Source: an uncultured bacterium
GTDB taxonomy: Bacteria; Actinomycetota; Coriobacteriia; Coriobacteriales; Atopobiaceae
Length of the DNA stretch: 36,649 nucleotides
Assembly: GCA_905214865.1 (NCBI GenBank)
Contig: CAJMNO010000024.1
Location: forward strand, 1-36,649
Reading direction: 5' to 3'
The notes beneath the pieces were generated by a model, which was given only the letters and a program-made list of their open reading frames with translations, did not search any database and had not been told where the DNA came from. Positions 6,261-15,113 of the stretch are shown here, in pieces; within the stretch, counting starts at the first letter, position 1; each line of letters starts with the position of its first letter. A program made the translations under genes and the position numbers.

Positions 6261-7607
6261 CTACGCGAGGGCCTTGGTTGGGATCTGGACCATCTCGCCG
6301 GCAACGAAGTTGTCGTAGATGACGTTGATGGCGCGGTCGAAGTCGGCGTTGTTGACACCGACGATGATGCTGATCTCCTGGGAGCTCTGGGTGATCATGC
6401 GGATGTTGATGCCCGCCTCGCCCAGGCAGCCGAAGATGCGACCCGAGGTGCCGGCGCGACGGCTCATGTTGCGACCGACCACGCTGATCAGCGCCAGGCT
6501 GTCGATCACGTTGATGCTGTCGGGCTTGAGCTCCTGCTGCAGGTCGTTGACGATGGAGTAGATGCTGTCCTTGACGTCGGACCCGTTGACCACGACGCCA
6601 AACGAGTCGACGCCCGTGGGGATGTGCTCGATGCTCACACCGTAGCGCTCGAAGACCGAGAGGGCGCGGCGCAGGAAGCCGACCTGGTTGGACATGTGGG
6701 CCTTCTGCACGTGCACGGCCATGAAGTCTCGCTTGCCCGCGATGCCGGTGATGAGGTGCTCCTGCTCGTGCTCCTCGGCCGTCTCGCGGATGATGGTTCC
6801 CTTTGCCTCGGGGTCGTTGGTGTTCTTGATCTGGATGGGGATGTTGGCCTCGCGGACGGGGAAGATGGCCTCCTCCTGCAGGACGGAGGCGCCCATGTAC
6901 GAGAGCTCGCGCATCTCGTCGAAGGTGATGCGGTGGATGGAGCGGGGGTTCTTGACCACGCGGGGGTCGGCGGCGAGGAAACCCGAGACGTCCGTCCAGT
7001 TCTCGTACACGCCGGCATCGATGCAGCGCGCGAGGATGGCGCCCGTGATGTCGCCGCCGCCGCGCTGGAACAGCTTGATGGTGCCGTCCACGGTGGCGCC
7101 GTAGAAACCAGGGAGCACAAACGACCCCAGGCGGGCGACCGCGTCGCGCACGCGGGTCTGGGTGCGCTCCATGTCCACGGTGCCGTCGTGGTGGAACACG
7201 ATGGCGTCGGCCGCGTCGAGGAACGGCAGGCCCAGGTACTCGGCCATGAGCTGGCCCGTGAACCACTCGCCGCGCGAGACGATGTACTCGGGGCTCAGGC
7301 TCTGGATGACCGAGGAGAACTCCTCGAACTTCTCCGCAATGGGGTACTTGAGGCCCAGCTCCTGCGCGATCTGGACGTAGCGCTGCTCGATGGACTCGAG
7401 CAGGGAGCTGCAGTCGACGTGGTACTGGATGTGCGCGTTCACCAGCAGGAGCAGGTCGGTGATCTTGTTGTCACCCGAGAACCGCTTTCCCGAGGCGGAG
7501 ACGACCACGAACCGACGGTCGGGGTCCGCCTTGACGATGGAGCGCACCTTCTTGAACTGGGCAGCGTCGGCGACGCTGGACCCACCAAACTTTGCGACCT
7601 TGATCAT
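6261..7607 (-). CDS. lysC: Aspartate kinase
   Basis: A 448-residue enzyme that phosphorylates aspartate, the entry step of the pathway. The kinase domain starts with KFGGSS (6-11) and includes the RGEWFTGQ and GGGDITGA motifs. Two C-terminal ACT domains (about 296-341 and 372-436) would bind the feedback amino acid. The length resembles the long LysC/ThrA-kinase type rather than the roughly 420-residue actinobacterial Ask. The start at 7607 has AGGG just upstream, 6 bases after the hom stop. Lysine or threonine inhibition cannot be decided from sequence alone. Confidence 0.95.
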   Translation of the reverse strand: MIKVAKFGGSSVADAAQFKKVRSIVKADPDRRFVVVSASGKRFSGDNKITDLLLLVNAHIQYHVDCSSLLESIEQRYVQIAQELGLKYPIAEKFEEFSSVIQSLSPEYIVSRGEWFTGQLMAEYLGLPFLDAADAIVFHHDGTVDMERTQTRVRDAVARLGSFVLPGFYGATVDGTIKLFQRGGGDITGAILARCIDAGVYENWTDVSGFLAADPRVVKNPRSIHRITFDEMRELSYMGASVLQEEAIFPVREANIPIQIKNTNDPEAKGTIIRETAEEHEQEHLITGIAGKRDFMAVHVQKAHMSNQVGFLRRALSVFERYGVSIEHIPTGVDSFGVVVNGSDVKDSIYSIVNDLQQELKPDSINVIDSLALISVVGRNMSRRAGTSGRIFGCLGEAGINIRMITQSSQEISIIVGVNNADFDRAINVIYDNFVAGEMVQIPTKALA

Positions 7608-7613
7608 GCTGCC

Positions 7614-8768
7614 CTAGTCCTCCCGCGCGATCGCAGCCATGAAGCTGCTGGGGTCCTGGTCGAGGACGTTCACGAACGCCTCGTGCGCCTTCTCGGCCGT
7701 GAGCCCGCGGAGCAGGAACGCCCTGTCGCCGCCAACGAACTCGAAGTCCTCGGCGTAGGGCTCGCTGTCCTCCACGTACGAGCTGGTGCGGATGACGTAG
7801 TCGCTCGTGAGGAGCGTGGGGTCGTACTGCTTGGGGGTGTCTATGTCGTAGTGCGGGACCCTGCCCTCGGAGAAGTCCAGGATGTCCTGCACGATGGCGT
7901 TGCCCGTGGGGAGCGAGCCGGCACCCTGGCCGTAGAACTTGAGCTCGCCCACGGTGGTTCCCACCAGGGTGCAGAGGTTGAAGTTGGAGGGCACGTTGGC
8001 CTCGAGCGACCTCAGGGGGACCGCCACGGGCTCGACGGCGGCGGCGTAGCGCCCGTCGCCCTGCACGGCACGGCCGAGCAGCTTGACGGAGAGCCCGCGC
8101 GACGCGAAGAGGTCCAGGTCAGCCTTGTTGAGCGTGCGGATGCCGGTCACGGGGATGGAGCCGGTGCACGTGGTGTCAAACGCCACGCTCGAGGCGATGA
8201 TGGTCTTGTTGCGCACGTCGATGCCGTCGATGTCGGCGGACGGGTCGCGCTCGGCGTAGCCCAGGCGCTGGGCCTCGGCCAGGACGACGTCGAAGTCGGC
8301 GCCCTCGCGCACCATGGCGTCCACGATGTAGTTGGTGGTCCCGTTCATGATGCCCGAGATGGACGAGATGTCGTCGATCCTGCGCGCCTTGAGGATGCTT
8401 GCGATCCAGGGGATGCCACCGCCGCACGTTGCCTCGATGTACAGGCCGGCGTGCGAGAAGTTGGCCTGGCTCACGAACTCGCCAAAGTGCTCCGCGACGA
8501 CGGCCTTGTTGGAGGTGACCACGCTCTTGCCCGCAGAGAGGGCGTCCATGATGAAGGTGTGCGCGGGCTCGAGGCCGCCCATGCACTCGACGACCAGCGA
8601 GATCTCCGGGTCGTCGACGATGTCCTGGAAGTTGGACGTCATGCGGGGGTCGGTGAGGCGGTCGGGCAGCTCCAGGATGCGCGACACCTCCACGCCCTCC
8701 ACGCGGTCGGTCACGATACGGTCGACGCCGCGGCCCACCACGCCGTGGCCCAAGATCGCAATCTTCAT
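7614..8768 (-). CDS. hom: Homoserine dehydrogenase
   Basis: A 384-residue NAD(P)H enzyme that reduces aspartate semialdehyde to homoserine. The nucleotide-binding loop GHGVVGRGV (7-15), the ATCGGGIPWI active-site segment, MNGTTNYI (141-148) and D..GIDVRNK with Lys188 are all present. Many Gram-positive homologues run to about 430 residues with a C-terminal ACT domain. Here the last 60 residues show no clear ACT pattern, so feedback control may be weak or different. The start at 8768 is chosen for the AGGGAGAG ribosome site; the frame upstream is non-coding. It is the first gene of hom-lysC-asd and divergent from thrC. Confidence 0.95.
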   Translation of the reverse strand: MKIAILGHGVVGRGVDRIVTDRVEGVEVSRILELPDRLTDPRMTSNFQDIVDDPEISLVVECMGGLEPAHTFIMDALSAGKSVVTSNKAVVAEHFGEFVSQANFSHAGLYIEATCGGGIPWIASILKARRIDDISSISGIMNGTTNYIVDAMVREGADFDVVLAEAQRLGYAERDPSADIDGIDVRNKTIIASSVAFDTTCTGSIPVTGIRTLNKADLDLFASRGLSVKLLGRAVQGDGRYAAAVEPVAVPLRSLEANVPSNFNLCTLVGTTVGELKFYGQGAGSLPTGNAIVQDILDFSEGRVPHYDIDTPKQYDPTLLTSDYVIRTSSYVEDSEPYAEDFEFVGGDRAFLLRGLTAEKAHEAFVNVLDQDPSSFMAAIARED

Positions 8769-8894
8769 GCTCTCCCTATCTTTCCACTGTGTGACGGGCC
8801 GGGGACCCGCCACGACCAAAGGCTATGATACGAACCAAAGTGCAGGACCATACTCGTCGGGCGCGACTGCCCCGAGGCAAGGAGCACCACTTTG
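8769..8894. promoter_or_regulatory. Divergent hom / thrC control region
   Basis: The 126 bases between the two start codons must hold both promoters. Around 8823-8830 the sequence GCTATGATAC offers TATGAT on the plus strand and TATCAT on the minus strand at the same spot, so the two -10 boxes would overlap. Neither strand shows a good -35 at 16-18 bases. No T-box or clear leader peptide was seen. Confidence 0.45.
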
Positions 8895-10379
8895 ATGAAC
8901 ATGTTGTATCACAGCACGCGCAATGGCTCGAATCCCGTAACAAGCAAGCAAGCAATATTGCAGGGCATCGCCCCGGACGGCGGCCTCTACGTGTCAGACG
9001 GGCTGGGCCAGGCGAGGGTGGACCTCCCCTCCGTCTGCCAGGAGGGCTACCAGGCGACGGCGCGCAGGGTCCTCTCAGCCCTCCTGACCGACTACAACGA
9101 GGACGAGATCGCGTCCTGCGTTGCGGGGGCCTACGGGGACAACTTCGACTCCCCGCTCGTCACGCCCCTCTCGCCCGTGGGCAAGGACTGGCTCCTCGAG
9201 CTCTACCATGGCCCCACCTGTGCGTTCAAGGACGTCGCGCTGCAGATACTCCCCCGCCTGATGTCTGTCGCGCGCGGGTCTGACGGCCGCCACGTGATGA
9301 TCGTGACCGCCACCTCGGGCGACACCGGCAAGGCAGCCCTCGCCGGCTTCGCGGGCGTCGACGGCTGCGGCGTCACGGTCTTCTACCCCGAGGGCAAGGT
9401 GTCCGACATCCAGCACCTGCAGATGGTGACGCAAGAGGGCGGCAACGTCGCCGTGTGCGCCATCCGCGGAACCTTTGACGACGCCCAGACCCAGGTCAAG
9501 CGCATCTTCGCCGACCGCGAGCTCGCCGGCCGCCTGGCACAGGGCGGCGTGGTCCTCTCCAGCGCCAACTCCATCAACGTGGGCCGCCTGGCCCCGCAGG
9601 TCACCTACTACTTCAGCGCCTACGCGCAGCTGGTGGGCACCGGCGCCATCGTGGAGGGCGACGAGGTAGACTTCGTGGTCCCCACCGGCAACTTCGGCGA
9701 CATCCTGGCGGGCTACTACGCCAAGCGCATGGGGCTCCCCGTTGGCAGGCTGGTCGTGGCGTCCAACGCCAACAACGTCCTTACCGACTTCATCACGACC
9801 GGAACCTACGACCGCAGGCGCGAGTTCCTCAAGACCATCTCGCCCTCCATGGACATCCTGGTGTCCTCCAACCTGGAGCGCATGCTCTACTACCTCACCG
9901 ACGGGGACTGCGAGCGCGTGGCCTCCCTCATGGCAGACCTGAGGGAGAGGGGCTCCTACTCCATCGGAGACGAGCTGCTGGGCAAGCTCCGCGAGACCTT
10001 TGACTGCGGCTTCGCGGACGACGACGAGACGCGCCAGACGATCCGCTCCACGTGGGAGGGCGACCACCGGCTGATCGACCCCCACACCGCCGTCGCCAAG
10101 ACGGTGCTGGACAGGATCCCCCGCGAGGGGCGCCAGCGCGTGTGCCTCTCGACCGCCAACCCGTACAAGTTCTCCGCCGACGTCCTCGGCGCCCTCGGCA
10201 GCGACGTGGAGGGGCGTGACGGCTTCGCGTGCATGGACGCGCTCCAGGAGCTCACGGGCATCGCCGCGCCCGCCCAGCTCTCAGAGCTGCGGGACAAGGC
10301 CGTGCTGCATCCCGACGTGTGCGACCGAGACCAGATGGCCGCGTTCGTCGAGGGCGCCTGCCAGCGGGTGTTCGCATGA
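8895..10379 (+). CDS. thrC: Threonine synthase
   Basis: A 494-residue PLP enzyme that converts phosphohomoserine to threonine. The N-terminal YHSTRN...GIAPDGGLYV motif, the PLP lysine Lys112 in GPTCAFKDVALQ and the phosphate-binding TSGDTGKAA motif are clear. The length matches the long E. coli/yeast class rather than the roughly 350-residue short class. AAGGAG lies 10 bases before ATG 8895; a TTG at 8892 is equally in frame. The stop overlaps the thrB start (ATGA), indicating coupled translation. Confidence 0.95.
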   Translation: MNMLYHSTRNGSNPVTSKQAILQGIAPDGGLYVSDGLGQARVDLPSVCQEGYQATARRVLSALLTDYNEDEIASCVAGAYGDNFDSPLVTPLSPVGKDWLLELYHGPTCAFKDVALQILPRLMSVARGSDGRHVMIVTATSGDTGKAALAGFAGVDGCGVTVFYPEGKVSDIQHLQMVTQEGGNVAVCAIRGTFDDAQTQVKRIFADRELAGRLAQGGVVLSSANSINVGRLAPQVTYYFSAYAQLVGTGAIVEGDEVDFVVPTGNFGDILAGYYAKRMGLPVGRLVVASNANNVLTDFITTGTYDRRREFLKTISPSMDILVSSNLERMLYYLTDGDCERVASLMADLRERGSYSIGDELLGKLRETFDCGFADDDETRQTIRSTWEGDHRLIDPHTAVAKTVLDRIPREGRQRVCLSTANPYKFSADVLGALGSDVEGRDGFACMDALQELTGIAAPAQLSELRDKAVLHPDVCDRDQMAAFVEGACQRVFA

Positions 10380-11278
10380 GCGGAGCGCGCAAGGCCGTCG
10401 TGAGCGTGCCCGCGACCTCCGCAAACGTGGGCGTGGGGTACGACTGCCTGGGCATAGCGCTGGACCTCAGGGCGACCTTCACCTTTGAGGAGTCCGACGA
10501 GCTCGTGATCGACGGCTGCCTGGAGAAGTTCCGCGGCGAGGACAACCTTGCCTGGACCAGCTACCTCGAGGCCTGCCGTCGCATGTACCGCGAGCCAAGG
10601 CCCATGCACCTCACCATCGACTCGCCCATCCCGCTCTCGGGGGGGCTGGGATCGAGCTCCACCTGCGTGGTCGCGGGCGTCGTGGCAGCTCAGCTGCTCA
10701 ACGGCGACGGCTTCGAACCCCAGGCGGCCCTCAACGTGGCGACCTTCCTGGAGGGTCACCCCGACAACGTCGCCCCCGCCATCATGGGCGGCCTGGTGAG
10801 CTCCTTCTCGGATGGCAGGGACACGCGCTCCCTGCGCTTTGACGTCGCGGACGGCATCTCGTTCGTCGCCATCGCCCCGCCCTACGAGGTGCGGACGGCG
10901 GACGCCCGCAAGGTCATGCCCGAGAGCGTGTCAACCGAGACCTGCGTGTGGCAGGTTGGCCATGCCGTGGCCACGGTTCAGGCCCTCCAGTCGGGCGACT
11001 GCGACCTCCTCTCGGCTGCCTGCCAGGACCGTCTGCACGAGCCCTTCCGCGCACGCCTGATCCCCGACTACGAGCCGCTCAGGCGCACCGCCCTCGCCGC
11101 GGGCGCCGCCGCGTTCCTCATCAGCGGCTCCGGCTCCACGATGCTCGCGGTCTGCGACGGCGACGAGGGGGCGAGGCGCGTCGCCAACGCCGTCAACAAC
11201 ATGGTCGAGAACCACATCGACGGGCTGTGGGTCCGGGTCCTGGGGTGCAGCCCCGAAGGCGTGACGTTCGAGGCCTAG
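10376..11278 (+). CDS. thrB: Homoserine kinase
   Basis: A 300-residue GHMP-family kinase that phosphorylates homoserine, supplying the ThrC substrate. The N-terminal VPATSANVGVGYD segment and the ATP loop PLSGGLGSSSTC (86-97) identify it; the C-terminal ISGSGSTM glycine-rich motif is also present. Its ATG overlaps the thrC stop by four bases. It is followed by a strong terminator and ends the thrCB operon. Confidence 0.95.
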   Translation: MSGARKAVVSVPATSANVGVGYDCLGIALDLRATFTFEESDELVIDGCLEKFRGEDNLAWTSYLEACRRMYREPRPMHLTIDSPIPLSGGLGSSSTCVVAGVVAAQLLNGDGFEPQAALNVATFLEGHPDNVAPAIMGGLVSSFSDGRDTRSLRFDVADGISFVAIAPPYEVRTADARKVMPESVSTETCVWQVGHAVATVQALQSGDCDLLSAACQDRLHEPFRARLIPDYEPLRRTALAAGAAAFLISGSGSTMLAVCDGDEGARRVANAVNNMVENHIDGLWVRVLGCSPEGVTFEA

Positions 11279-11302
11279 CCTCCTACATGACCCACACATT
11301 GC

Positions 11303-11336
11303 AGCGGCCCCCGAACCATACGGGGGCCGCTTTCCC
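11303..11336 (+). terminator. Terminator after thrB
   Basis: An 11-bp perfect stem (AGCGGCCCCCG with CGGGGGCCGCT) and a 7-base loop are followed by TTCCCTT. It lies 24 bases past thrB and close to the convergent end of the 11356-15113 operon, which it may also serve. Confidence 0.75.
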
Positions 11337-11355
11337 TTCCGTTGGGGGAGAGAGG

Positions 11356-11979
11356 TCACGCCACCACGTCGCAGCACCACCGCACGGGCGTGGCAGAGAG
11401 CTGCAGCCGATAGGTGCCGTGGGCGAGCTCGCTCTGGAACCTCTCCTCTCCCCCGTTCAACGTGAACGGAACGCACGTCTCGCATGAGTCGCCTGATCGC
11501 AGCGAGGCCCCCGCCACCAAACTATCTCCCGTGATCCCCTCCATCGCAGCCCACAGAGACGTGTCGCCGACCAGGTACTGGCACCTATCCGGTGTCACGG
11601 CAAGGACGCTGCCGAGGTTGAGGCGACAGTCGCGGACGCCTTCGTTCGAGAGCCTCATCGTCACGCAGAGGATGCTGCGTTGCCTCCCCGGGGGAAGCAG
11701 CTCACGGGCTGCCGGGTACCGTTCGGCAAGCTCATCCGGCGAGAGCAGCCTACAGCCGGTGACGGTGACGACGAGCCCCTCCGTCTGCTCAAGGTTCGCG
11801 TCATCCAGAAGGGCTCCATCCAGGGCCACCTCCTCACCCTCCTTGCGAACCTCCACGGGCGGCATCACGGAACTGTCGTTCACGTGCCAGACGCGGGCGG
11901 CAACGACGAGAGCGACGGAGAGTATGAGCGCACGGATGACCCGTGGTTTCGCGTGTCCTGGCGAGCCAGCCTTCATCAT
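11356..11979 (-). CDS. Membrane-anchored exoprotein of the ABC operon (207 aa)
   Basis: I do not recognise a named family. A basic N-terminus and one membrane segment (about 14-30) anchor a predicted extracellular beta-rich domain. The pattern VVTVTGCRLLSPDE, then ILCVTMRLSNEG, resembles immunoglobulin-like accessory domains of the DUF4352/DUF5027 kind. The protein at 14358-15113 has the same layout (VNLVGTFDDS, then LVVYSIWLRNSG), so the operon begins and ends with related proteins. Four cysteines (Cys118, 133, 166, 169) sit in the outer domain. Its ATG overlaps the ATPase stop (ATGA), so it belongs to the transporter operon. The role may be substrate capture or shielding of the pump; this is inference. 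Confidence 0.75.
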   Translation of the reverse strand: MMKAGSPGHAKPRVIRALILSVALVVAARVWHVNDSSVMPPVEVRKEGEEVALDGALLDDANLEQTEGLVVTVTGCRLLSPDELAERYPAARELLPPGRQRSILCVTMRLSNEGVRDCRLNLGSVLAVTPDRCQYLVGDTSLWAAMEGITGDSLVAGASLRSGDSCETCVPFTLNGGEERFQSELAHGTYRLQLSATPVRWCCDVVA

Positions 11980-12629
11980 CCCATCCCCTCGATCTTCTCC
12001 ACATGCCCCTCCGCAAGCCGAACGAGCAGGTCATGGTGAATCTTTGTGATGACGAGGTCATGCGTGGCGATCACAAGGGTCGCGCCGCGGGAGCGCTCAC
12101 GGTCCAGCGCTTCAATCAGGAGTGCCCTCCCCTGCTCGTCCAAGGCGTTTCCGGGCTCGTCGAGCAGGACGAGATCAGGCTCCTCCATGAGCGCCGCTGC
12201 AATTCCAAGCCGCTGGCGCATCCCGAGGGAATACGTTCGGAATGGCTTCTTGAGGCTTGGGTCGAGCCCCATGCGCCTCATTGCGTCGCACACCCCATCC
12301 TCGCCCACGCGCCCGCGAATCGAGGCGAGGGAGCGAAGGTTTGAGAAGCCACTTCTACCGCCGTCGAACGCGGGACGTTCGAGGAAAACGCCAACGCTTG
12401 GGGGAAAGTCGCTATCGCGTCCCAGTCGTCTCCCGTCGACTACCACGGAGCCCTCGCTTGCTTGCACGAGCCCACACATGAGGCGAAGCAGCATCGTCTT
12501 GCCAGAGCCGTTCGTTCCGCGGAGGATGACCGTCGCACCCCTTGGGATGCTCATCGTGATGTCCGCAAGCACGTCCACGCCGTTGATCGTCTTGGTGGCG
12601 TGATCAATGACGACCATGTCCTCACTCAT
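11976..12629 (-). CDS. ABC exporter ATPase, bacitracin/lantibiotic-immunity type
   Basis: A 217-residue cytoplasmic ATPase. Walker A is GTNGSGKT (38-45), Walker B is VLLDEP (154-159), and His190 in ATHD is the switch. The signature reads YSLGMRQR (133-140), and the Q-loop position is a glutamate in VFLERPAF (81-88). Both are typical of the BcrA/NisF/CcmA branch that drives ABC-2 exporters. AAGGAGG precedes ATG 12629; the longer frame upstream overlaps the permease gene and is not used. It overlaps both neighbouring genes by four bases and would energise the two permeases encoded just before it. Confidence 0.9.
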   Translation of the reverse strand: MSEDMVVIDHATKTINGVDVLADITMSIPRGATVILRGTNGSGKTMLLRLMCGLVQASEGSVVVDGRRLGRDSDFPPSVGVFLERPAFDGGRSGFSNLRSLASIRGRVGEDGVCDAMRRMGLDPSLKKPFRTYSLGMRQRLGIAAALMEEPDLVLLDEPGNALDEQGRALLIEALDRERSRGATLVIATHDLVITKIHHDLLVRLAEGHVEKIEGMG

Positions 12630-13483
12630 TGGGAAAGCCTCCTTCCCAGCACGTCCAGGTGCCGAAAGACGAGCCCACCGCCCACAATCGAGACGAGGCA
12701 GAGGGAGAGGGCGAACAGGGCGCCGGTCCCTGCGCTGACCCCTCCCTCCAGGAACTGACCGCTTCGAGCGGCCATGAGGTAGTTGCCGAGGAGCCACGAG
12801 CGCTGAAGGAATATCGAGAGGAACAGGTACCCCAGGGTGAGCCCATAGGCAACGAGAGGATGCAGGAGCGTCGCGAGGAGGAGCTGGACCAGGCACACCG
12901 CACAGCTCACCAGGATGGCACTTCCCAAGAACGCCGCCATCGGCCAGGGTGTGGGACAGAGCGAGCCAACGTCAAACTGCAGCAAGAACGGGGTGAATGA
13001 CGAGACCTCCCATGAGAGCCTTCCCGAGGTGGAAAGCACCCAGGCAAGGAGAGACAGGAGGCAGGAACCCCACATCGCCAGGACAACGAGGATGGTCCAG
13101 ACACAGGTTGCCACCCACCACGCCACCCTGCTCCCCGAGAGTACGAGCACCAGCCCACCCTCCCCACGCAGGTCCTCGAAGGGAAACCGAAGGGTAGAGA
13201 ACGCCATGAGCGAGACGAGTAGCATCCATGCGGCGGGAGCAGAGACGGCACGGTCTATCGACATCGACATGGGGTCAACGTCCAGGTTCCTGAGGCCGGC
13301 AGTGAGGTTGGCCAGGTAGTCGGCGAAGGAGGCGTCCGCCAACGGGATGCCCGAGCCCCTCAGGGCGGAGGCGAATGCCAGGCTCGCCGCAATCGCAAGG
13401 AGGGCCGCCCCGACCATGCAGCCAAGCGTCTGGGGAAGACTCTTCCTGACCGACCTCAGCAGGAGACGTGCGACTAGACCCAC
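12626..13483 (-). CDS. ABC-2-like permease B
   Basis: A 285-residue hydrophobic protein with about six membrane helices (for example residues near 20-40, 82-100, 116-150, 183-225 and 255-275). No sequence motif identifies its cargo. Position and overlap place it as a permease of the 11356-15113 exporter: it starts inside the end of permease A (10-base overlap) and its stop overlaps the ATPase start. With permease A it probably forms a heterodimeric channel like LanE/LanG. There is no resemblance to importer permeases (no EAA loop). Confidence 0.8.
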   Translation of the reverse strand: MGLVARLLLRSVRKSLPQTLGCMVGAALLAIAASLAFASALRGSGIPLADASFADYLANLTAGLRNLDVDPMSMSIDRAVSAPAAWMLLVSLMAFSTLRFPFEDLRGEGGLVLVLSGSRVAWWVATCVWTILVVLAMWGSCLLSLLAWVLSTSGRLSWEVSSFTPFLLQFDVGSLCPTPWPMAAFLGSAILVSCAVCLVQLLLATLLHPLVAYGLTLGYLFLSIFLQRSWLLGNYLMAARSGQFLEGGVSAGTGALFALSLCLVSIVGGGLVFRHLDVLGRRLSQ

Positions 13484-14358
13484 GACAGGTCACCCCTCCC
13501 CAGCAGCCAGAAGGCCAACGCTGACACACCGGCCATGAGGCCCACGACAACAAGGATGGCGATTGGCGTAGCCTGTGGTCCCGCCGCCCCAAGGTACATG
13601 AGGGTGGGGAGGTCGAACGAGGGAATCTCAGTCCCAAGGACCCCGGATAGCCTCGTGGTCAGAAACCTCACGAGCAGCTGCGTGAGCTCAGCCCCCGCCA
13701 GCAGGGCGATGCGACTTCTCACCAGGCAGGAGACTGCCATAACGCAGGTCGCCCAGAGGCCGGCAAGCAGCATGTCGATGCAGGTCCAGCAGAGTGCGAA
13801 CAGAGCGGGCGCGTTATAGTACAGGAAGGCGAGTGGAGTCCGAGAGTCGACGATCGCCTCAAGGTAGAACAGACTCGTGGGCATGGGGAGCGTTGCCGGG
13901 GCAATGCACAAGCCGAGGACCACGCTTGCCACAACCGGAATGCCGGCGGCAAGGACCCCAGACAGGAAGCACGAGCAGTACTTTGCCGTCAGCCAGCCCC
14001 CTCGGCTCCCCATCCGCGTCAACTCCTGTGCAGAAAACCCGTTGCGCAGGTCCTCGCCCAAACTCCACGACCACGGGACGCAGCAGGCGAGCGGCATCAA
14101 CGCATAGAGGATGTGAGTCGTCGGCTGGCGCGGATCGACCACCGCCCAAAGGGAAAATGCCGACAGGCTCTCGATCCCATATGCCTTCTCGCTCCCGTAA
14201 TCCCTCACGAAACCAGCCACCGTCGAATAGAGGCGAAAGTTACCCCAGGCGCTTACGGCAACCAGAGCACACGAGACCGCGAGGGAAACCATCATCCACG
14301 GGGATTCGAACGCCCTCTTCAATTCACATGTGAGCGACCTCCCAAAGTTGGCTGGCAT
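13474..14358 (-). CDS. ABC-2-like permease A
   Basis: A 294-residue membrane protein starting MPANFGRSLTCELKRAF, an N-terminal amphipathic stretch typical of ABC-2 permeases (LanE/LanG, BcrB). About six helices follow, with a large loop after the first. A 9-codon-longer start exists, but ATG 14358 is preferred because it overlaps the upstream stop as TGATG and has a G-rich ribosome site. It is the second gene of the exporter operon. Confidence 0.8.
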   Translation of the reverse strand: MPANFGRSLTCELKRAFESPWMMVSLAVSCALVAVSAWGNFRLYSTVAGFVRDYGSEKAYGIESLSAFSLWAVVDPRQPTTHILYALMPLACCVPWSWSLGEDLRNGFSAQELTRMGSRGGWLTAKYCSCFLSGVLAAGIPVVASVVLGLCIAPATLPMPTSLFYLEAIVDSRTPLAFLYYNAPALFALCWTCIDMLLAGLWATCVMAVSCLVRSRIALLAGAELTQLLVRFLTTRLSGVLGTEIPSFDLPTLMYLGAAGPQATPIAILVVVGLMAGVSALAFWLLGRGDLSWV

Positions 14359-15113
14359 CAAGCACCCCCCAAGACGACCTCGCACGAGCCGCTCGCCCCG
14401 CTCGATTCCTTTGACCCAATGACCGAGACGAGCTGGTCTCCCGAGGAGACGGGCGCCCAGAACCCCATGCGAATCGTCTTCTCCTCCCCTGGCGCAAGCT
14501 CATACCAAAGGGCCTGGTCCTCCCCGGCACCCTCCGGCGTGCCATCGAAGTAGCTCACGTCGCCGATGTACGCGGTTCCAACGCGGAGGAAGAAGTCGCA
14601 CGGAAACCAGTACTTCTCTTCCTGCTCAGGCGTTACCAGCGACGTCCTGGGACGCGCCCCAGAGTTTCTCAGCCAGATCGAATAGACGACGAGCTTGTAG
14701 CCCTTCCCCTTTGCGAATCGCTCGTAGTCCGGATCGAGGCATTCGCTCTGGGAGAGACCCGCCGCCCCTGAGTCGTCAAAGGTGCCGACAAGATTGACTT
14801 TCAGATCCATGGGACCAACCCAGCCAAGGGTGTTCAGATAGGTCAGGACCGGCTCGCGGCCCTCTATGCCCACCCCCTCAATGGTAGGGGCGTCCGATGA
14901 CTCCAGGGGGTCAGGCGCCCCGACCAAGGTGAAGGTCTCCCCAGCCCCATGGGTCTGCGAGACCTCCTCCCCCGCCTTCCTCTGGCTTGCCTCCACCTGT
15001 TGCGCAAGCTGGCGGTCCCTGAGGTCGCCAATCACAAATACCAGGGATGGGACGAGAAGGCACGCGACGAGCACGGCGATGATTATCGCCCTGGTTCTGG
15101 ATGAGGCCTTCAT
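14358..15113 (-). CDS. Membrane-anchored exoprotein, first gene of the ABC operon (251 aa)
   Basis: No named family recognised. A short basic start and one membrane segment (about 8-28) are followed by a charged linker (30-60) and an extracellular domain of about 190 residues with VNLVGTFDDS (107-116) and LVVYSIWLRNSG (141-152). The pattern is shared with the 207-residue protein that ends the operon and resembles DUF4352/DUF5027-type beta sandwiches. Three cysteines lie in the outer domain. The start at 15113 is set by GGGAGAAG; the frame upstream is non-coding. It is read first after the likely promoter between 15114 and 15259. Possible roles are peptide capture or sensing for the exporter; this is inference. 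Confidence 0.75.
   Translation of the reverse strand: MKASSRTRAIIIAVLVACLLVPSLVFVIGDLRDRQLAQQVEASQRKAGEEVSQTHGAGETFTLVGAPDPLESSDAPTIEGVGIEGREPVLTYLNTLGWVGPMDLKVNLVGTFDDSGAAGLSQSECLDPDYERFAKGKGYKLVVYSIWLRNSGARPRTSLVTPEQEEKYWFPCDFFLRVGTAYIGDVSYFDGTPEGAGEDQALWYELAPGEEKTIRMGFWAPVSSGDQLVSVIGSKESSGASGSCEVVLGGA

Noticed and set aside
6216..8828. 870-codon plus-strand frame
   Set aside because: It is a long GC-driven antisense frame over lysC and hom; its composition (Val, Asp, His, Gly-rich) is typical of shadow frames.
11356..15113. Bacteriocin biosynthesis locus
   Set aside because: The transporter resembles an immunity pump, but no precursor peptide, modification enzyme or leader peptidase was found in the window.
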